A stretch of 36,516 nt of DNA from NCBI RefSeq assembly GCF_001552715.1, contig NZ_BCRS01000046.1, positions 1 to 36,516 on the forward strand. Direction: 5' to 3'. A program made the translations under genes and the position numbers. Below, in pieces: positions 15,690 through 25,558 of this stretch (positions are counted from its first letter, which is position 1; each line of letters opens with the position of its first letter). The DNA is from Mycolicibacterium vaccae NBRC 14118 = CIP 105934 (GTDB taxonomy: Bacteria > Actinomycetota > Actinomycetes > Mycobacteriales > Mycobacteriaceae). The notes beneath the pieces were generated by a model, which ran no database searches, had not been told where the DNA came from, and saw nothing but the letters and a program-made list of their open reading frames with translations.

Positions 15690-17102
15690 GTGAACCCTGC
15701 ATCCGGAGTCAGACCGGGCGCGCGAAAACGTTCGGTGTACGTGTATCTGGGCGCCGTCCTCACGGCGTTTGCACTACTGGTCGGCACGGCGCTGCCGGCC
15801 GCCGCCGCGGAACTGATGAGGCTGACGTTCGTGCGTCACGGGCAGTCGCTCGGCAACGCCTCGGGCAGCATCGATTCGTCCACGCCTGGTCCGGTGCTCA
15901 GCGATACCGGCTACCAGCAGGCCGAAGCGGTCGCCGCCCGGCTCGGCGACAAGAACTACGACGCCGTCTATGCGTCGTCGATGGTCAGGACCCAGCTGAC
16001 CGCGGCCCCGATGTCGCGGTACCTGGGCCTGCCCATCACCGTGCTGCCGGGCCTCCAGGAGATCGAGGCCGGCATCTACGAAGGGACACCGGAAAGCGAG
16101 GCGTCCAGCGGCTACATGCTGGCGCCGCTGGCATGGGCGCTTCAGGGCGACCTGGACGCACGAATTCCCGGTTCCATCGACGGCCACGAGTTCGACGCCA
16201 GGATGGACGCGGCGCTGCAGGCCATGTACGACAACGGCGACCGCAACGCGGTGGTCTTCTCTCATGGCGCCGCGATGATGTTCTGGACGTTCATGAACGT
16301 CGACAACCTCACGGCCGCACAGAAGATGGAGCTGCTCCGCGCCTCGTTGCGCAACACCGCGGACGTGGTGATCGAGGGCAATGCCGAGGACGGGTGGAAG
16401 CTGGTGAGCTGGGACGGACGCGAGTTCAGCCCCGAGCGCACTTTCCGGGCCGAGGTGAAGTTGCAGCGGCAGACCCTGAAGAAGCAGCTCAGCGCGGTGG
16501 TTCAGACGATCCGTGAGGCGTTCGCAACGCGCGACACCGCGACCATCCGCACGGCCCTCAACCAGGGCATCAGCAACGCGAAGATCTCCGTGATCAAGTA
16601 CAAGCGGGCAGTGCGGGCGGAGTGGATCGCGCGGGTCACCAAGGCCGTCACGCGATCGACACCGGCAGGCGGCTCGTCGTCCCCGACGGCGGTGACCGCT
16701 TCCACGGAGACGCCGGAATCCGACGGCCACCGGGAACTCGCCGAGACACCTGAGGCCAGCGAAGGTGAAGCCCCCGAGGCTGTTTCGTCAGCGCGCAAGG
16801 CCGCGGTGAGCACCGTCAAGGCGACTCGTGACGATGGCGAGGAGTCCGGCGACACCGAGCCGACCGGCGGTGTCGACTCGACCGACGAGTCCGAGGCCGA
16901 GGACAGCATCGAGGACCCGGCCTCCGAGGCGGACCTTGAGGCAGACTCGGGCACGGTGGAAGCCGAGGCCGGCGCCGACACGGGCACGGGCACGGGCACC
17001 GGCGATGACGACTCCGGCTCGGACACGGGCGACGACGAGTCCGACGCGGGCACCGATTCCGGGGCGGACACCGACGGAGGCAGCGGCGACAGCGAGAGCT
17101 GA
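15690..17102 (+). CDS. Secreted histidine-phosphatase-domain protein with acidic low-complexity tail
   Basis: The protein has 470 residues; GTG 15690 is set by AAGGAG (15679-15684), and earlier in-frame codons lack a ribosome site. A signal peptide is clear: basic residues 12-14, a hydrophobic stretch 18-35, and likely cleavage after the AAAA at 37-40. The phosphatase domain (about 44-215) has the RHG motif Arg49-His50-Gly51, where His50 would be phosphorylated, and the second catalytic His192 in VVFSHG. A helical basic region follows (about 250-320). The last 140 or so residues are rich in Glu, Asp, Ser, Thr and Gly, with a GTGTGTG run. No cell-wall anchor is visible. It is probably an exported phosphomonoesterase; the substrate is unknown. 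A terminator follows directly. Confidence 0.85.
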   Translation: MNPASGVRPGARKRSVYVYLGAVLTAFALLVGTALPAAAAELMRLTFVRHGQSLGNASGSIDSSTPGPVLSDTGYQQAEAVAARLGDKNYDAVYASSMVRTQLTAAPMSRYLGLPITVLPGLQEIEAGIYEGTPESEASSGYMLAPLAWALQGDLDARIPGSIDGHEFDARMDAALQAMYDNGDRNAVVFSHGAAMMFWTFMNVDNLTAAQKMELLRASLRNTADVVIEGNAEDGWKLVSWDGREFSPERTFRAEVKLQRQTLKKQLSAVVQTIREAFATRDTATIRTALNQGISNAKISVIKYKRAVRAEWIARVTKAVTRSTPAGGSSSPTAVTASTETPESDGHRELAETPEASEGEAPEAVSSARKAAVSTVKATRDDGEESGDTEPTGGVDSTDESEAEDSIEDPASEADLEADSGTVEAEAGADTGTGTGTGDDDSGSDTGDDESDAGTDSGADTDGGSGDSES

Positions 17103-17120
17103 GATCGGAACCGAATGACG

Positions 17121-17154
17121 AAGGCGCCCAATCACCTCGGTGATTGGGCGCCTT
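17121..17154. terminator. Bidirectional terminator after the phosphatase gene
   Basis: A perfect 16-bp stem (17121-17136 with 17139-17154) with a 2-nt loop (4 nt in practice) is followed by TCTTCT. It lies 19 bases after the phosphatase stop codon. Confidence 0.8.
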
Positions 17155-17166
17155 TCTTCTGTCTCT

Positions 17167-17229
17167 CGCCGAAATCGCATTCCATGCGGCGGAAACGTCT
17201 AGAGCGCCGCATGGAATGCGATTTCGGCG
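17167..17229. repeat. Perfect 25-bp inverted repeat with 13-nt spacer
   Basis: Bases 17167-17191 are the exact reverse complement of 17205-17229; the spacer (17192-17204) contains TCTAGA. It lies between the terminator and the stop codon of the convergent flavoprotein gene. It has no T-run, so it is not a standard intrinsic terminator, though it may stop or stabilise the minus-strand transcript. It may instead be one copy of a dispersed palindromic (REP-like) element. Confidence 0.8.
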
Positions 17230-17244
17230 GGTAGGGGCTGGGGC

Positions 17245-18444
17245 TCAGGCCCCGGCCGCGGCGTAGATCGGCAGCAGGTCGGTCGCTGCGTCGGCCAAGA
17301 ACTTCGGATCCACCAGGAGATGCTGGGTGGCCACCTGCATATCGCGCACGTACCGGCCCAATGTGCTTGTCCGGCCGATGCTCTGGCTGCCGCTCCAGCG
17401 ATGGGCGAAGCCCACGATGGTGTCCATGGCCTCATGGCTCCAGGCCAGCTGCTGCCGCATCCGGGCCATCTGTTCCGGGGTGCGGGTATGGCCGGCATCC
17501 ACAGTGGCCTCGGCCGACTCCACCAGGTCGTAGAACGCGAGCCGGACGGCGTGCAGCAGCGCGTCCATCCGGGCGAACTCGATCTTGAAGATGTCGGCCT
17601 CGCCGATCGGGCCCCCGTAGTTGGGCCGGAACTTCTTGAGGGCCACCGCGGCAAGGAGTTCCAGTGCGCGGGTCGCGATACCGAGCACGACCGGGACGTG
17701 CGGCAGCGGGCCGACGAACTCGTTGGACAGCTTGTAGATCGTCTCCGACCGGTAGGGCGTGCCGCCGAAGGTGACGATCGTGTGCTCGTGGGGGACGAAC
17801 TTCTTGTCCACCCGGTAGTCGTGGCTGCCGGTGGCGCCGAGGCCCCAGACATCCCAGTTCTGTTTGAGGTCGACCTCGGACCTGGGGAACATCGCGACGC
17901 GGGGCTGCGGCTGGCCGTCCTCGCCGAGGATCGCGTCGCCGTTTTCGTCGGCGACGAACACGCCGGCACCGATCCAGGTGGCGTGGTCCGATCCGCTGGC
18001 GAAGGCGAAGTTGCCCTCGACGATCAGACCGCCCTCGACCTGCGTGGCCGGGTAACGGGGGAGCAGCTGGCCGGCGACGCGAAAGTCCTCGTCGCGGCTC
18101 ATCAGGTCCTTGGCCACCTCGGGCTTGAGGTAGCCGAGCACCTCCGCGGTCGACCACGAAGTCGCCATGAACGCCCATGCAGTCGACGCGTCGGCCTTGG
18201 CCATCTCCTCGTAGACCCGCAGACCCTCGCTCGGCAGCAGCCCGCCGCCACCGAACTCGGTCGGGATCAGCATGCGGTGCAGGTTCTGCTCTTCGAGTGC
18301 ATCGCGGACGGCGTCGCTCAACGTCTGAGCCCGCTCCATGGCCTCGGCTTCGGACCGGATCAACGGGGTGATGGCGCGAACGCGCTGCAAGTAGTCATCC
18401 AGCCGCGAGTCGGTGTCGGCGTCACGGGTCAGCGTGTCTGTCAT
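17245..18444 (-). CDS. Acyl-CoA-dehydrogenase-fold flavoprotein (possibly a monooxygenase or dehydrogenase)
   Basis: The protein has 399 residues from ATG 18444, preceded by AGAAAGG 6 bases upstream. The N-terminal helical domain (about 20-120, with IPTEFGGGGL), middle beta domain (FAFASGSDHATW, GLGATGSHDY) and C-terminal helical domain match the acyl-CoA dehydrogenase fold in the branch that includes HsaA/HpaB-like group D flavin monooxygenases (C-terminal domain type 2). I do not see the catalytic glutamate in a YEG or ERL context, which favours an oxygenase or another flavin reaction over normal desaturation. FASGS is typical of this branch. A separate flavin reductase would be needed for a monooxygenase, and none is adjacent. 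It is transcribed divergently from the acyl-CoA ligase. Confidence 0.82.
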   Translation of the reverse strand: MTDTLTRDADTDSRLDDYLQRVRAITPLIRSEAEAMERAQTLSDAVRDALEEQNLHRMLIPTEFGGGGLLPSEGLRVYEEMAKADASTAWAFMATSWSTAEVLGYLKPEVAKDLMSRDEDFRVAGQLLPRYPATQVEGGLIVEGNFAFASGSDHATWIGAGVFVADENGDAILGEDGQPQPRVAMFPRSEVDLKQNWDVWGLGATGSHDYRVDKKFVPHEHTIVTFGGTPYRSETIYKLSNEFVGPLPHVPVVLGIATRALELLAAVALKKFRPNYGGPIGEADIFKIEFARMDALLHAVRLAFYDLVESAEATVDAGHTRTPEQMARMRQQLAWSHEAMDTIVGFAHRWSGSQSIGRTSTLGRYVRDMQVATQHLLVDPKFLADAATDLLPIYAAAGA

Positions 18445-18520
18445 GTCATGCCTTTCTGCGGGTGTCGATCAGAGCGAACGCATGCCTCAAGATCAAGGCG
18501 ATAGCGAACCGCATGTGACT

Positions 18521-18548
18521 AAAGTAACGAAATTAATGCTAATGTCAA
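18521..18548 (-). promoter_or_regulatory. Promoter of the flavoprotein gene, with palindrome in the spacer
   Basis: On the minus strand TTGACA (18548-18543), 16 nt and TACTTT (18526-18521) form a good promoter. ATTA-ATGC-TAAT (18532-18543) lies in the spacer, a usual place for a repressor site. CAAG-TGG-CTTG (18546-18556) is a second short inverted repeat next to it; it resembles the KstR2 consensus but has a 3-nt rather than 2-nt centre, so I do not call it a KstR2 site. Confidence 0.5.
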
Positions 18549-18610
18549 GTGGCTTGTATGCAGGCCAGACGCCTAAAGCGACGTCAATCAGACTGAAATG
18601 AGTACTAACC

Positions 18611-20158
18611 GTGTACCTGACACAGGCTTTGCACCGCGCGGTCGCGCAGACCCCCGATTTGCCGGCCACGATCTTCGGTGAGCGCATCCGGACCTGGGCC
18701 CAAAGTGCGGACCGTGCCGCCCGATTGGCGGCGGCGTTCCACGGTCTGGGTGTGGCGACCGATGACCGCGTCGCACTGCTGGCGCAGAACAACGACGCCT
18801 ACCACGACTTCCTCTTCGCGGTGCCCTGGGCGGACGCGGTCGCGGTGCCGGTGAACACTCGCTGGAGCGTCCACGAGATCGCGTTCTCACTCGAAGACGC
18901 CGGTGCCGTGGTGCTGGTCGTCGATGACGCCTTCCTCGACATGGTGGACGATTTGCGGGTGCTGGCGCCGACGGTGCGGTCCTACATCCACACCGGCGAT
19001 CGGCCCCGCCCGGACGGTGTGCTCGGCTTCGAGGAGATCATCGCCGCGCATGATCCGGTGCCGGACGCCCGTCGGGGTGGGGACGCGCTGGCGGCGATCT
19101 ACTACACCGGCGGTACGACGGGAACGCCCAAGGGGGTCATGCTCAGCCATGCCAATTTGATGGCGGCGGCGTTGGGGGCGCTGGCGACCGGGCAGTTCCT
19201 CGCACCGCGTGGCCGACTGTTGCACAGTGCGCCGATGTTCCACCTGGCCGACGGGTCGGGGTGGTTGGCCCGCAACGTCGTCGGCGGCAGCCATGTCATC
19301 CTGCCGGGCTTCACCCCGGAATCGGTCGCGGAGGCGATCGAGCATCACCAGATCACCGATATGTTCCTCGCCCCCACGATGATTCAGATGTTCGTCGATT
19401 CGCCGGCAGCGGCACGCCATGATCTGTCCAGCCTCAAGCATCTGATCTATGGCGCTTCGCCGATCTCGCAGGCAGTGCTGGAGCGGGCGATGCGGCTGCT
19501 ACCGCAGGCGAAGCTGCTCCAGGCCTACGGCATGACCGAGTTGGCCCCGACCACGACGGTGCTGACCGCCGAGGAACACCTGGATCCGGCGCTACTGAGA
19601 TCAGCGGGGCGGGCGGTGCCGATCGCCGAGGTGAAGATCGTCGACGAGGACGGCAACGAGGTGCCGCGCGGCACGGTCGGCGAGGTCGCAGCGCGTGGCC
19701 CGCACGTGATGCTCGGCTACTGGAACCGGCCCGAGGAGACCGCGCAGGCGCTGCGCGGCGGTTGGATGCACACCGGCGACGGCGGCTACCTGGATGACAA
19801 CGGGTATCTGTTCATCGTCGACCGGATCAAGGACATGATCGTCACCGGCGGGGAGAACGTGTACTCCGCAGAGGTCGAGAACGCGCTGGCACAGCATCCG
19901 AGCGTGGCCACCTGCGCGGTGATCGGTGTGCCCGACGCCGACTGGGGTGAGCGGGTCCATGCCGTGGTCGTCCTGCACGACGGTGCGACGACGACCGCCG
20001 AGGAACTGCGGGAACACTGCGGGTCTCTGATCGCGCGGTACAAGGCCCCGCGAACCGTCGATTTCGTCGACGCGCTACCGCTGACCGCGGCGGCGAAGGT
20101 GTCGAAAGTCGACCTGCGCAAGCGCTACTGGGACGGAGAGTCCCGCTCCGTCAACTGA
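18611..20158 (+). CDS. Acyl-CoA ligase (AMP-forming, FadD-like)
   Basis: The protein has 515 residues. Seen: the ATP loop YYTGGTTGTPKG (164-175), YGMTELAP, the GDGGYLDDNGYLFIVDR hinge region, GGENVYSAEVE, and the catalytic Lys496 in TAAAKVSK. The GTG at 18611 gives MYLTQ, a start seen in many mycobacterial FadD proteins, yet no ribosome-binding sequence precedes it, so the mRNA may be leaderless. It activates a carboxylic acid to an acyl-CoA; the substrate is unknown. A bidirectional terminator separates it from fadB, which points the opposite way, so it is a single-gene unit sharing its promoter region with the flavoprotein. Confidence 0.92.
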   Translation: MYLTQALHRAVAQTPDLPATIFGERIRTWAQSADRAARLAAAFHGLGVATDDRVALLAQNNDAYHDFLFAVPWADAVAVPVNTRWSVHEIAFSLEDAGAVVLVVDDAFLDMVDDLRVLAPTVRSYIHTGDRPRPDGVLGFEEIIAAHDPVPDARRGGDALAAIYYTGGTTGTPKGVMLSHANLMAAALGALATGQFLAPRGRLLHSAPMFHLADGSGWLARNVVGGSHVILPGFTPESVAEAIEHHQITDMFLAPTMIQMFVDSPAAARHDLSSLKHLIYGASPISQAVLERAMRLLPQAKLLQAYGMTELAPTTTVLTAEEHLDPALLRSAGRAVPIAEVKIVDEDGNEVPRGTVGEVAARGPHVMLGYWNRPEETAQALRGGWMHTGDGGYLDDNGYLFIVDRIKDMIVTGGENVYSAEVENALAQHPSVATCAVIGVPDADWGERVHAVVVLHDGATTTAEELREHCGSLIARYKAPRTVDFVDALPLTAAAKVSKVDLRKRYWDGESRSVN

Positions 20159-20173
20159 GCATCGTGAGCAACG

Positions 20174-20205
20174 CAAAAGCCCCCGGCAGGTGCCGGGGGC
20201 TTTTG
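20174..20205. terminator. Bidirectional terminator between ligase and fadB
   Basis: A perfect 15-bp stem (20174-20188 with 20191-20205) ending in AAAA/TTTT lies between two convergent genes. Confidence 0.85.
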
Positions 20206-20216
20206 ACGTTGTGCCG

Positions 20217-22376
20217 CTAGCTTTCCAGCGAGGCGGGCGGGGTGAAGCGGTCGCCGTAGCGGACGGCCAGCTCCTTGGCCCGGGCCACGAACGCGGCCTT
20301 ACCGACACCGTGGGGACCCTCGTAGCCGACGATGTACTGCGCGGAACCACCGGTCCAGGCCGGGTACCCGATGCCCAGGATCGACCCGACATTCGCGTCG
20401 GCACTGGTCTTCAGCACACCCTCGTCGAAGCACTTCTGCGTCTCCAGGGCTTCGGAGAACAGCAGGCGGTCGATGGCGTCCTGCAGCGGGATCGTGGTGC
20501 TGCCGGAGTTGAAGGTCTCCCGCAGGCCCGGCCACAACCCGGCCCGCTTGCCGTCGACGTACTCGTAGAAGCCCGCACCCTTCAGGCGTGACGGACGGCC
20601 GAGTTCGATCATCTTCTCGACCACGAGCTCACCCGGGTGCTCGACGTAGGTCGTGCCCTCGCTCACGGCCGCGGCCTTGGAGGCGATCGAGATCTTCTGC
20701 AGCAGTTCCAGGTTGAGCTCGTCGAGCAGCTGCAGCGGAGGCGCGGGGTAGCCGGCCTGGCCGCCGGCCTGCTCGATGGTGGTGGGTTCGATGCCCTCGC
20801 CCAGCAGCGCCATGGCCTCGTTGACGAAGGTCCGGATCACCCGAGAGGTGAAGAAGCCGCGGCTGTCGTTGACCACGATCGGGGTCTTCTTGATCGCCAG
20901 GGTGTAGTCGAACACCCGGGCCAGCGCCTCGTCAGAGGTCTTCTCGCCCTTGATGATCTCCACCAGCGGCATCTTGTCCACGGGGGAGAAGAAGTGGATG
21001 CCGATGAAGTCCTCCTGGCGCTTCACGCCGGTCGCCAGACCGGTGATCGGCAGGGTGGAGGTGTTGGAGCCCAGGATGGCGTTGGGCTCGACGATGTCCT
21101 CGATCTCGCCGAAGACCTTGTGCTTGAGTTCCTGGTCCTCGAAGACTGCCTCGATCACGAAATCGACGCCGGCCAGATCGGCGGGGTCGGCGGTCGGGGT
21201 GATCTTGGCGAGCAGCGCGTCGGACTTCTCCTGGGTGGTCGTACCACGCTGCAGCGCCTTGGCCTCGATTTTCTCCGAGTAGGCCTTGCCCTTCTGGGCG
21301 GCCTCGATCGTGACGTCCTTGAGCACGACGTCGTAGCCGGCCTTGGCCGAGACGTAGGCGATACCGGCGCCCATCATGCCCGCGCCCAGTACGCCGATCT
21401 TGGTGATCGGGGTGGTGCCGATACCCTCCGGCCGCGATGCACCGCCGCTGATGGACTGCTGATCAAGGAAGAACGCCTGGATCATGTTCTTGGCGGTCTG
21501 CCCGGTCACCAGCTTCACGAAGTAGCGGCTCTCGATGCGCGAGGCGGTGTCGAAGTCGACCTGCGCACCCTCGACCGCGGCGTCCAGGATGGCCCGCGGT
21601 GCCGGCACCGGCGCACCCTTGAGCTGCTTCTTCAGCGTCGCCGGGAAGGACGGCAGGATCGCCGACAGGGCCGGGCTGGCCGGGGTGCCGCCGGGCATCT
21701 TGTAGCCCTTGGCATCCCACGGCTGGGTAGTGCCCCCCGGGTGCTCCAAGATTTCAGCCTTGAGCCAGGCTTTGGCGGCGGGGATCAGCTCGTCGACGGA
21801 CGGCACGAGCTCATCCACAAGCCCGATTTCGAGAGCCTTGGCCGGGCTGAACCGGGTGCCCGTGGACAGGATTTCGGTGAAGGCCTTCTGTACGCCGAAC
21901 ATGCGCACGGTGCGGGTGACGCCGCCACCGCCGGGCAGCAGGCCCAGGGTGACCTCGGGCAGGCCGATCACCACGCCGCGTGTGTCGGCGGCGATGCGGT
22001 GATGGGTGGCCAGCGCGATCTCCAGGCCGCCACCCAGCGCCGCGCCGTTGATCGCGGCGACCACCGGGATCCCGAGTGTCTCCAGTCGGCGCAGATCACG
22101 CTTGGCGGACTCGGCGAGCTCGAACGCCTCGGCCGCGTCTTCCGGGCCGAGCTTGATCAGGCCCTTGAGGTCACCGCCGGCGAAGAAGGTCTTCTTCGCA
22201 CTCGCCAGCACCACGCCGGTGACCGATTCCTTCTCGGCCTCCAGACGGTTCACCGCGTTGTGCATCGACTCGCGGTAGTGGTCGTTCATCACGTTGGCCG
22301 ACCCGGTCGGGTCGTCCAGTGTCAGGGTGACGATGCCGTCGGCATCCTGGTCCCAGTGAATCGTGTTCTCAGTCAT
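20217..22376 (-). CDS. fadB: FadB: enoyl-CoA hydratase / 3-hydroxyacyl-CoA dehydrogenase, trifunctional enzyme alpha chain
   Basis: The protein has 719 residues from ATG 22376, preceded by AAGGGGAA. The N-terminal crotonase domain (about 1-190) carries both catalytic glutamates, Glu119 (GGGLE) and Glu141 (LPEV), so it hydrates trans-2-enoyl-CoA. The NAD-binding domain starts at Lys326 (KIGVLGAGMMGAGIA), and the dehydrogenase catalytic His461 is in GIHFFSPVDKMPLVE. C-terminal dehydrogenase repeats complete the protein. Together with FadA it would form the beta-oxidation complex, as for M. tuberculosis Rv0860/Rv0859. It is the last gene of the oxidoreductase-monooxygenase-fadA-fadB unit, 11 bases after fadA. 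Confidence 0.95.
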   Translation of the reverse strand: MTENTIHWDQDADGIVTLTLDDPTGSANVMNDHYRESMHNAVNRLEAEKESVTGVVLASAKKTFFAGGDLKGLIKLGPEDAAEAFELAESAKRDLRRLETLGIPVVAAINGAALGGGLEIALATHHRIAADTRGVVIGLPEVTLGLLPGGGGVTRTVRMFGVQKAFTEILSTGTRFSPAKALEIGLVDELVPSVDELIPAAKAWLKAEILEHPGGTTQPWDAKGYKMPGGTPASPALSAILPSFPATLKKQLKGAPVPAPRAILDAAVEGAQVDFDTASRIESRYFVKLVTGQTAKNMIQAFFLDQQSISGGASRPEGIGTTPITKIGVLGAGMMGAGIAYVSAKAGYDVVLKDVTIEAAQKGKAYSEKIEAKALQRGTTTQEKSDALLAKITPTADPADLAGVDFVIEAVFEDQELKHKVFGEIEDIVEPNAILGSNTSTLPITGLATGVKRQEDFIGIHFFSPVDKMPLVEIIKGEKTSDEALARVFDYTLAIKKTPIVVNDSRGFFTSRVIRTFVNEAMALLGEGIEPTTIEQAGGQAGYPAPPLQLLDELNLELLQKISIASKAAAVSEGTTYVEHPGELVVEKMIELGRPSRLKGAGFYEYVDGKRAGLWPGLRETFNSGSTTIPLQDAIDRLLFSEALETQKCFDEGVLKTSADANVGSILGIGYPAWTGGSAQYIVGYEGPHGVGKAAFVARAKELAVRYGDRFTPPASLES

Positions 22377-22387
22377 GGCAATTCCCC

Positions 22388-23599
<1,212 letters not shown>

Positions 23600-23641
23600 G
23601 AATCTTTCTTTCTTCCGTCAGTGATTGGTAGACAGTGCTGT

Positions 23642-25558
23642 TCAGCGGGGGGTGACGTCGTAGTCCGCCAGATTGGGGGCCGAGGTCCGGGCGAAGTAGT
23701 CGGGAACGGCCCAGGGTGAGTTGGTGACGACCCGGCCGGTGCTGTTGCGGTAGTAGCTTTCGACGCCGTCCATCGCGTAGACCATGGCGTTGTTGGTGTC
23801 GTCGAGTTCGCGGTTGTAGTCCTCGAACGGTTCCTCGCGGACCTCGACGGTCGCCACATCGTCTTTGACCATCTCGGTCAGCATCTCCACCACGTAGCGC
23901 ACCTGTGCCTCGGCGACGGTCAGCCAGCTGCCGCCCGGCGGGTTGGTGTTGGGCCCGTACAGGAAGAACAGGTTGGGGAACCCGGGCGCGGTGATGCCGA
24001 GGTAGGCTCGGGCATTGTCGTCGCTCCACGATTCGCGCAGTTCGACGCCGTCGCGACCGCGCAGCTCCATCGGGTAGAGGTAGCGCTGCTGTTGGAATCC
24101 GGTGCACAGGATCAGGATGTCGACGTCGAAGGTCTCCCCGGAGTCGGTGACCAGCCCACGTTCGGTGAGGTGATCGACCCCCTCGGCGACCAGGCTCACG
24201 TTCGGCCGGCGCAGCGTGGCGAACCAGCCGTTGTCCATCAGCAGACGTTTACCGAACGGCGGGTACTTGGGCAGGGACTTCTCGATCAGGTCCTCGCGCC
24301 CGTCGAGCTGTGCGCGCAGATAGGCGGTCAGGTTGCGCCGGTAGGCGTCGTTGAGACCGCTGACCAGCCTGCCCTTCTCGGCGGCATTGGGGTCCACCCG
24401 CAACGCCGGGTAGTTGCGCTCGGTGTAGATCCAGTAGAGCCGGAACCGGAACCAGGCGCGGTAGAACGGCACGTTGCGGTACAGCCAGTGCCGGGCCGGG
24501 GTCTGCTTGCGGAAGTACTGCTCGTTGGGGGTGGTCCAGTGCGGTTCGCGCTGGACGACGACCATCTGCTCGACATCCTCGGCGATCTTGCAGACCACCT
24601 GCATCGCGCTGGCCCCGGCTCCGACGACGGCGACCTTCTTGCCGCGCAGATCGGTCTCCGGCGACCACCGGGCCGAGTGCAGCACCTCCCCGGTGAACTC
24701 GGAGAGCCCGGGGAACTGCGGGATGTTCGGGGTGTTGTGCAGCCCGGCCGCGGTGATCAACGCAGTGGCACGGACGGTCTCGGACCCGTTGCCGGAGTTG
24801 ATCTTCACCACCCATTCGCTGCCGTCGGCATCCCATTCTGCGCCGTCGACGCTGACTCCGGTCTCGATGTGTGGCGCCAGGTCGAAGTGGGCGATGACAT
24901 CGTCGATGTACTGCCGGATCTCGTCGGGCTCGGCGAAGTTCTGGCTCCACTCGCGGTGGAAGAAGGAGTACGAGTAGAGATCGTTGGGAACGTCGACGCG
25001 GGCACCGGGGTAGTTGGCCTCGTACCAGGTGCCGCCGACGTGGTCGTTGCGTTCCAGCACCCGGAATGGGATGCCGGCCTGTTTGAGGTGTACCGCCGCC
25101 GCCAGGCCGGAGAAGCCGGCGCCGACCACGATCACCGAGAACCCGGTGTCCGCACAGCGATCCGTGACGTCGTCGGGGACGAACGGTGCGAACCCGAGCT
25201 GCTCGGCGGCCAGCGGAACATACTTCTCGGCAACCGGTTCACCCATCACCGCGGACATCAGCGTCACCAGCTCCGCGCCGTCCGGCGCCGGATGCGCGAC
25301 CGGTGCGCCTGCACTCCAGTCCGTGATCGCGGTGAACGCCGCCGACCGGATCTCCTCGACGCGCTCGGCCGGCAGCCCGCCGTCGTCGTGGCTCTCGAAG
25401 CCCATGGTGGGGGTGATCCGGTACGGCTCGGCCAGCCACCGGGCGTCTCCGGTCAGCTGGTAGAGCACGCCGATCAGGCAGGGCACATTGGCTTCCGCCA
25501 GGGCGTCCCGCAGTTCGTCGGCGTCGAGGGCGACGTCGGGTTCGAGGAGTTGACTCAT
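23642..25558 (-). CDS. Type I Baeyer-Villiger monooxygenase, HAPMO-like with N-terminal extension
   Basis: The protein has 638 residues from ATG 25558, preceded by AAGGAGA. The Baeyer-Villiger fingerprint FxGxxxHxxxW is exact at 288-298 (FTGEVLHSARW), between the FAD-binding GAGFSG (146-151) and NADPH-binding GAGASA (313-318) motifs. About 135 residues precede the FAD domain, as in 4-hydroxyacetophenone monooxygenase (HAPMO, about 640 residues). The enzyme would use NADPH and oxygen to turn a ketone into an ester or lactone. Its start overlaps the stop of the oxidoreductase gene (ATGA), so the two are translationally coupled. Possible substrates include aryl, cyclic or methyl ketones; sequence alone does not tell. 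Fusion of its transcript with fadA/fadB suggests that the product is an acid entering beta-oxidation. Confidence 0.93.
   Translation of the reverse strand: MSQLLEPDVALDADELRDALAEANVPCLIGVLYQLTGDARWLAEPYRITPTMGFESHDDGGLPAERVEEIRSAAFTAITDWSAGAPVAHPAPDGAELVTLMSAVMGEPVAEKYVPLAAEQLGFAPFVPDDVTDRCADTGFSVIVVGAGFSGLAAAVHLKQAGIPFRVLERNDHVGGTWYEANYPGARVDVPNDLYSYSFFHREWSQNFAEPDEIRQYIDDVIAHFDLAPHIETGVSVDGAEWDADGSEWVVKINSGNGSETVRATALITAAGLHNTPNIPQFPGLSEFTGEVLHSARWSPETDLRGKKVAVVGAGASAMQVVCKIAEDVEQMVVVQREPHWTTPNEQYFRKQTPARHWLYRNVPFYRAWFRFRLYWIYTERNYPALRVDPNAAEKGRLVSGLNDAYRRNLTAYLRAQLDGREDLIEKSLPKYPPFGKRLLMDNGWFATLRRPNVSLVAEGVDHLTERGLVTDSGETFDVDILILCTGFQQQRYLYPMELRGRDGVELRESWSDDNARAYLGITAPGFPNLFFLYGPNTNPPGGSWLTVAEAQVRYVVEMLTEMVKDDVATVEVREEPFEDYNRELDDTNNAMVYAMDGVESYYRNSTGRVVTNSPWAVPDYFARTSAPNLADYDVTPR

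Noticed and set aside
18497..18505. GGCGATAGC, the same 9-mer as in the P450 promoter
   Set aside because: Neither the -10 box context nor the TCACA-nn-TGTGA palindrome accompanies it, so it is probably chance.
18546..18556. KstR2-like site CAAG-TGG-CTTG
   Set aside because: The known consensus has two bases between the half-sites; here there are three, and the outer bases do not fit.
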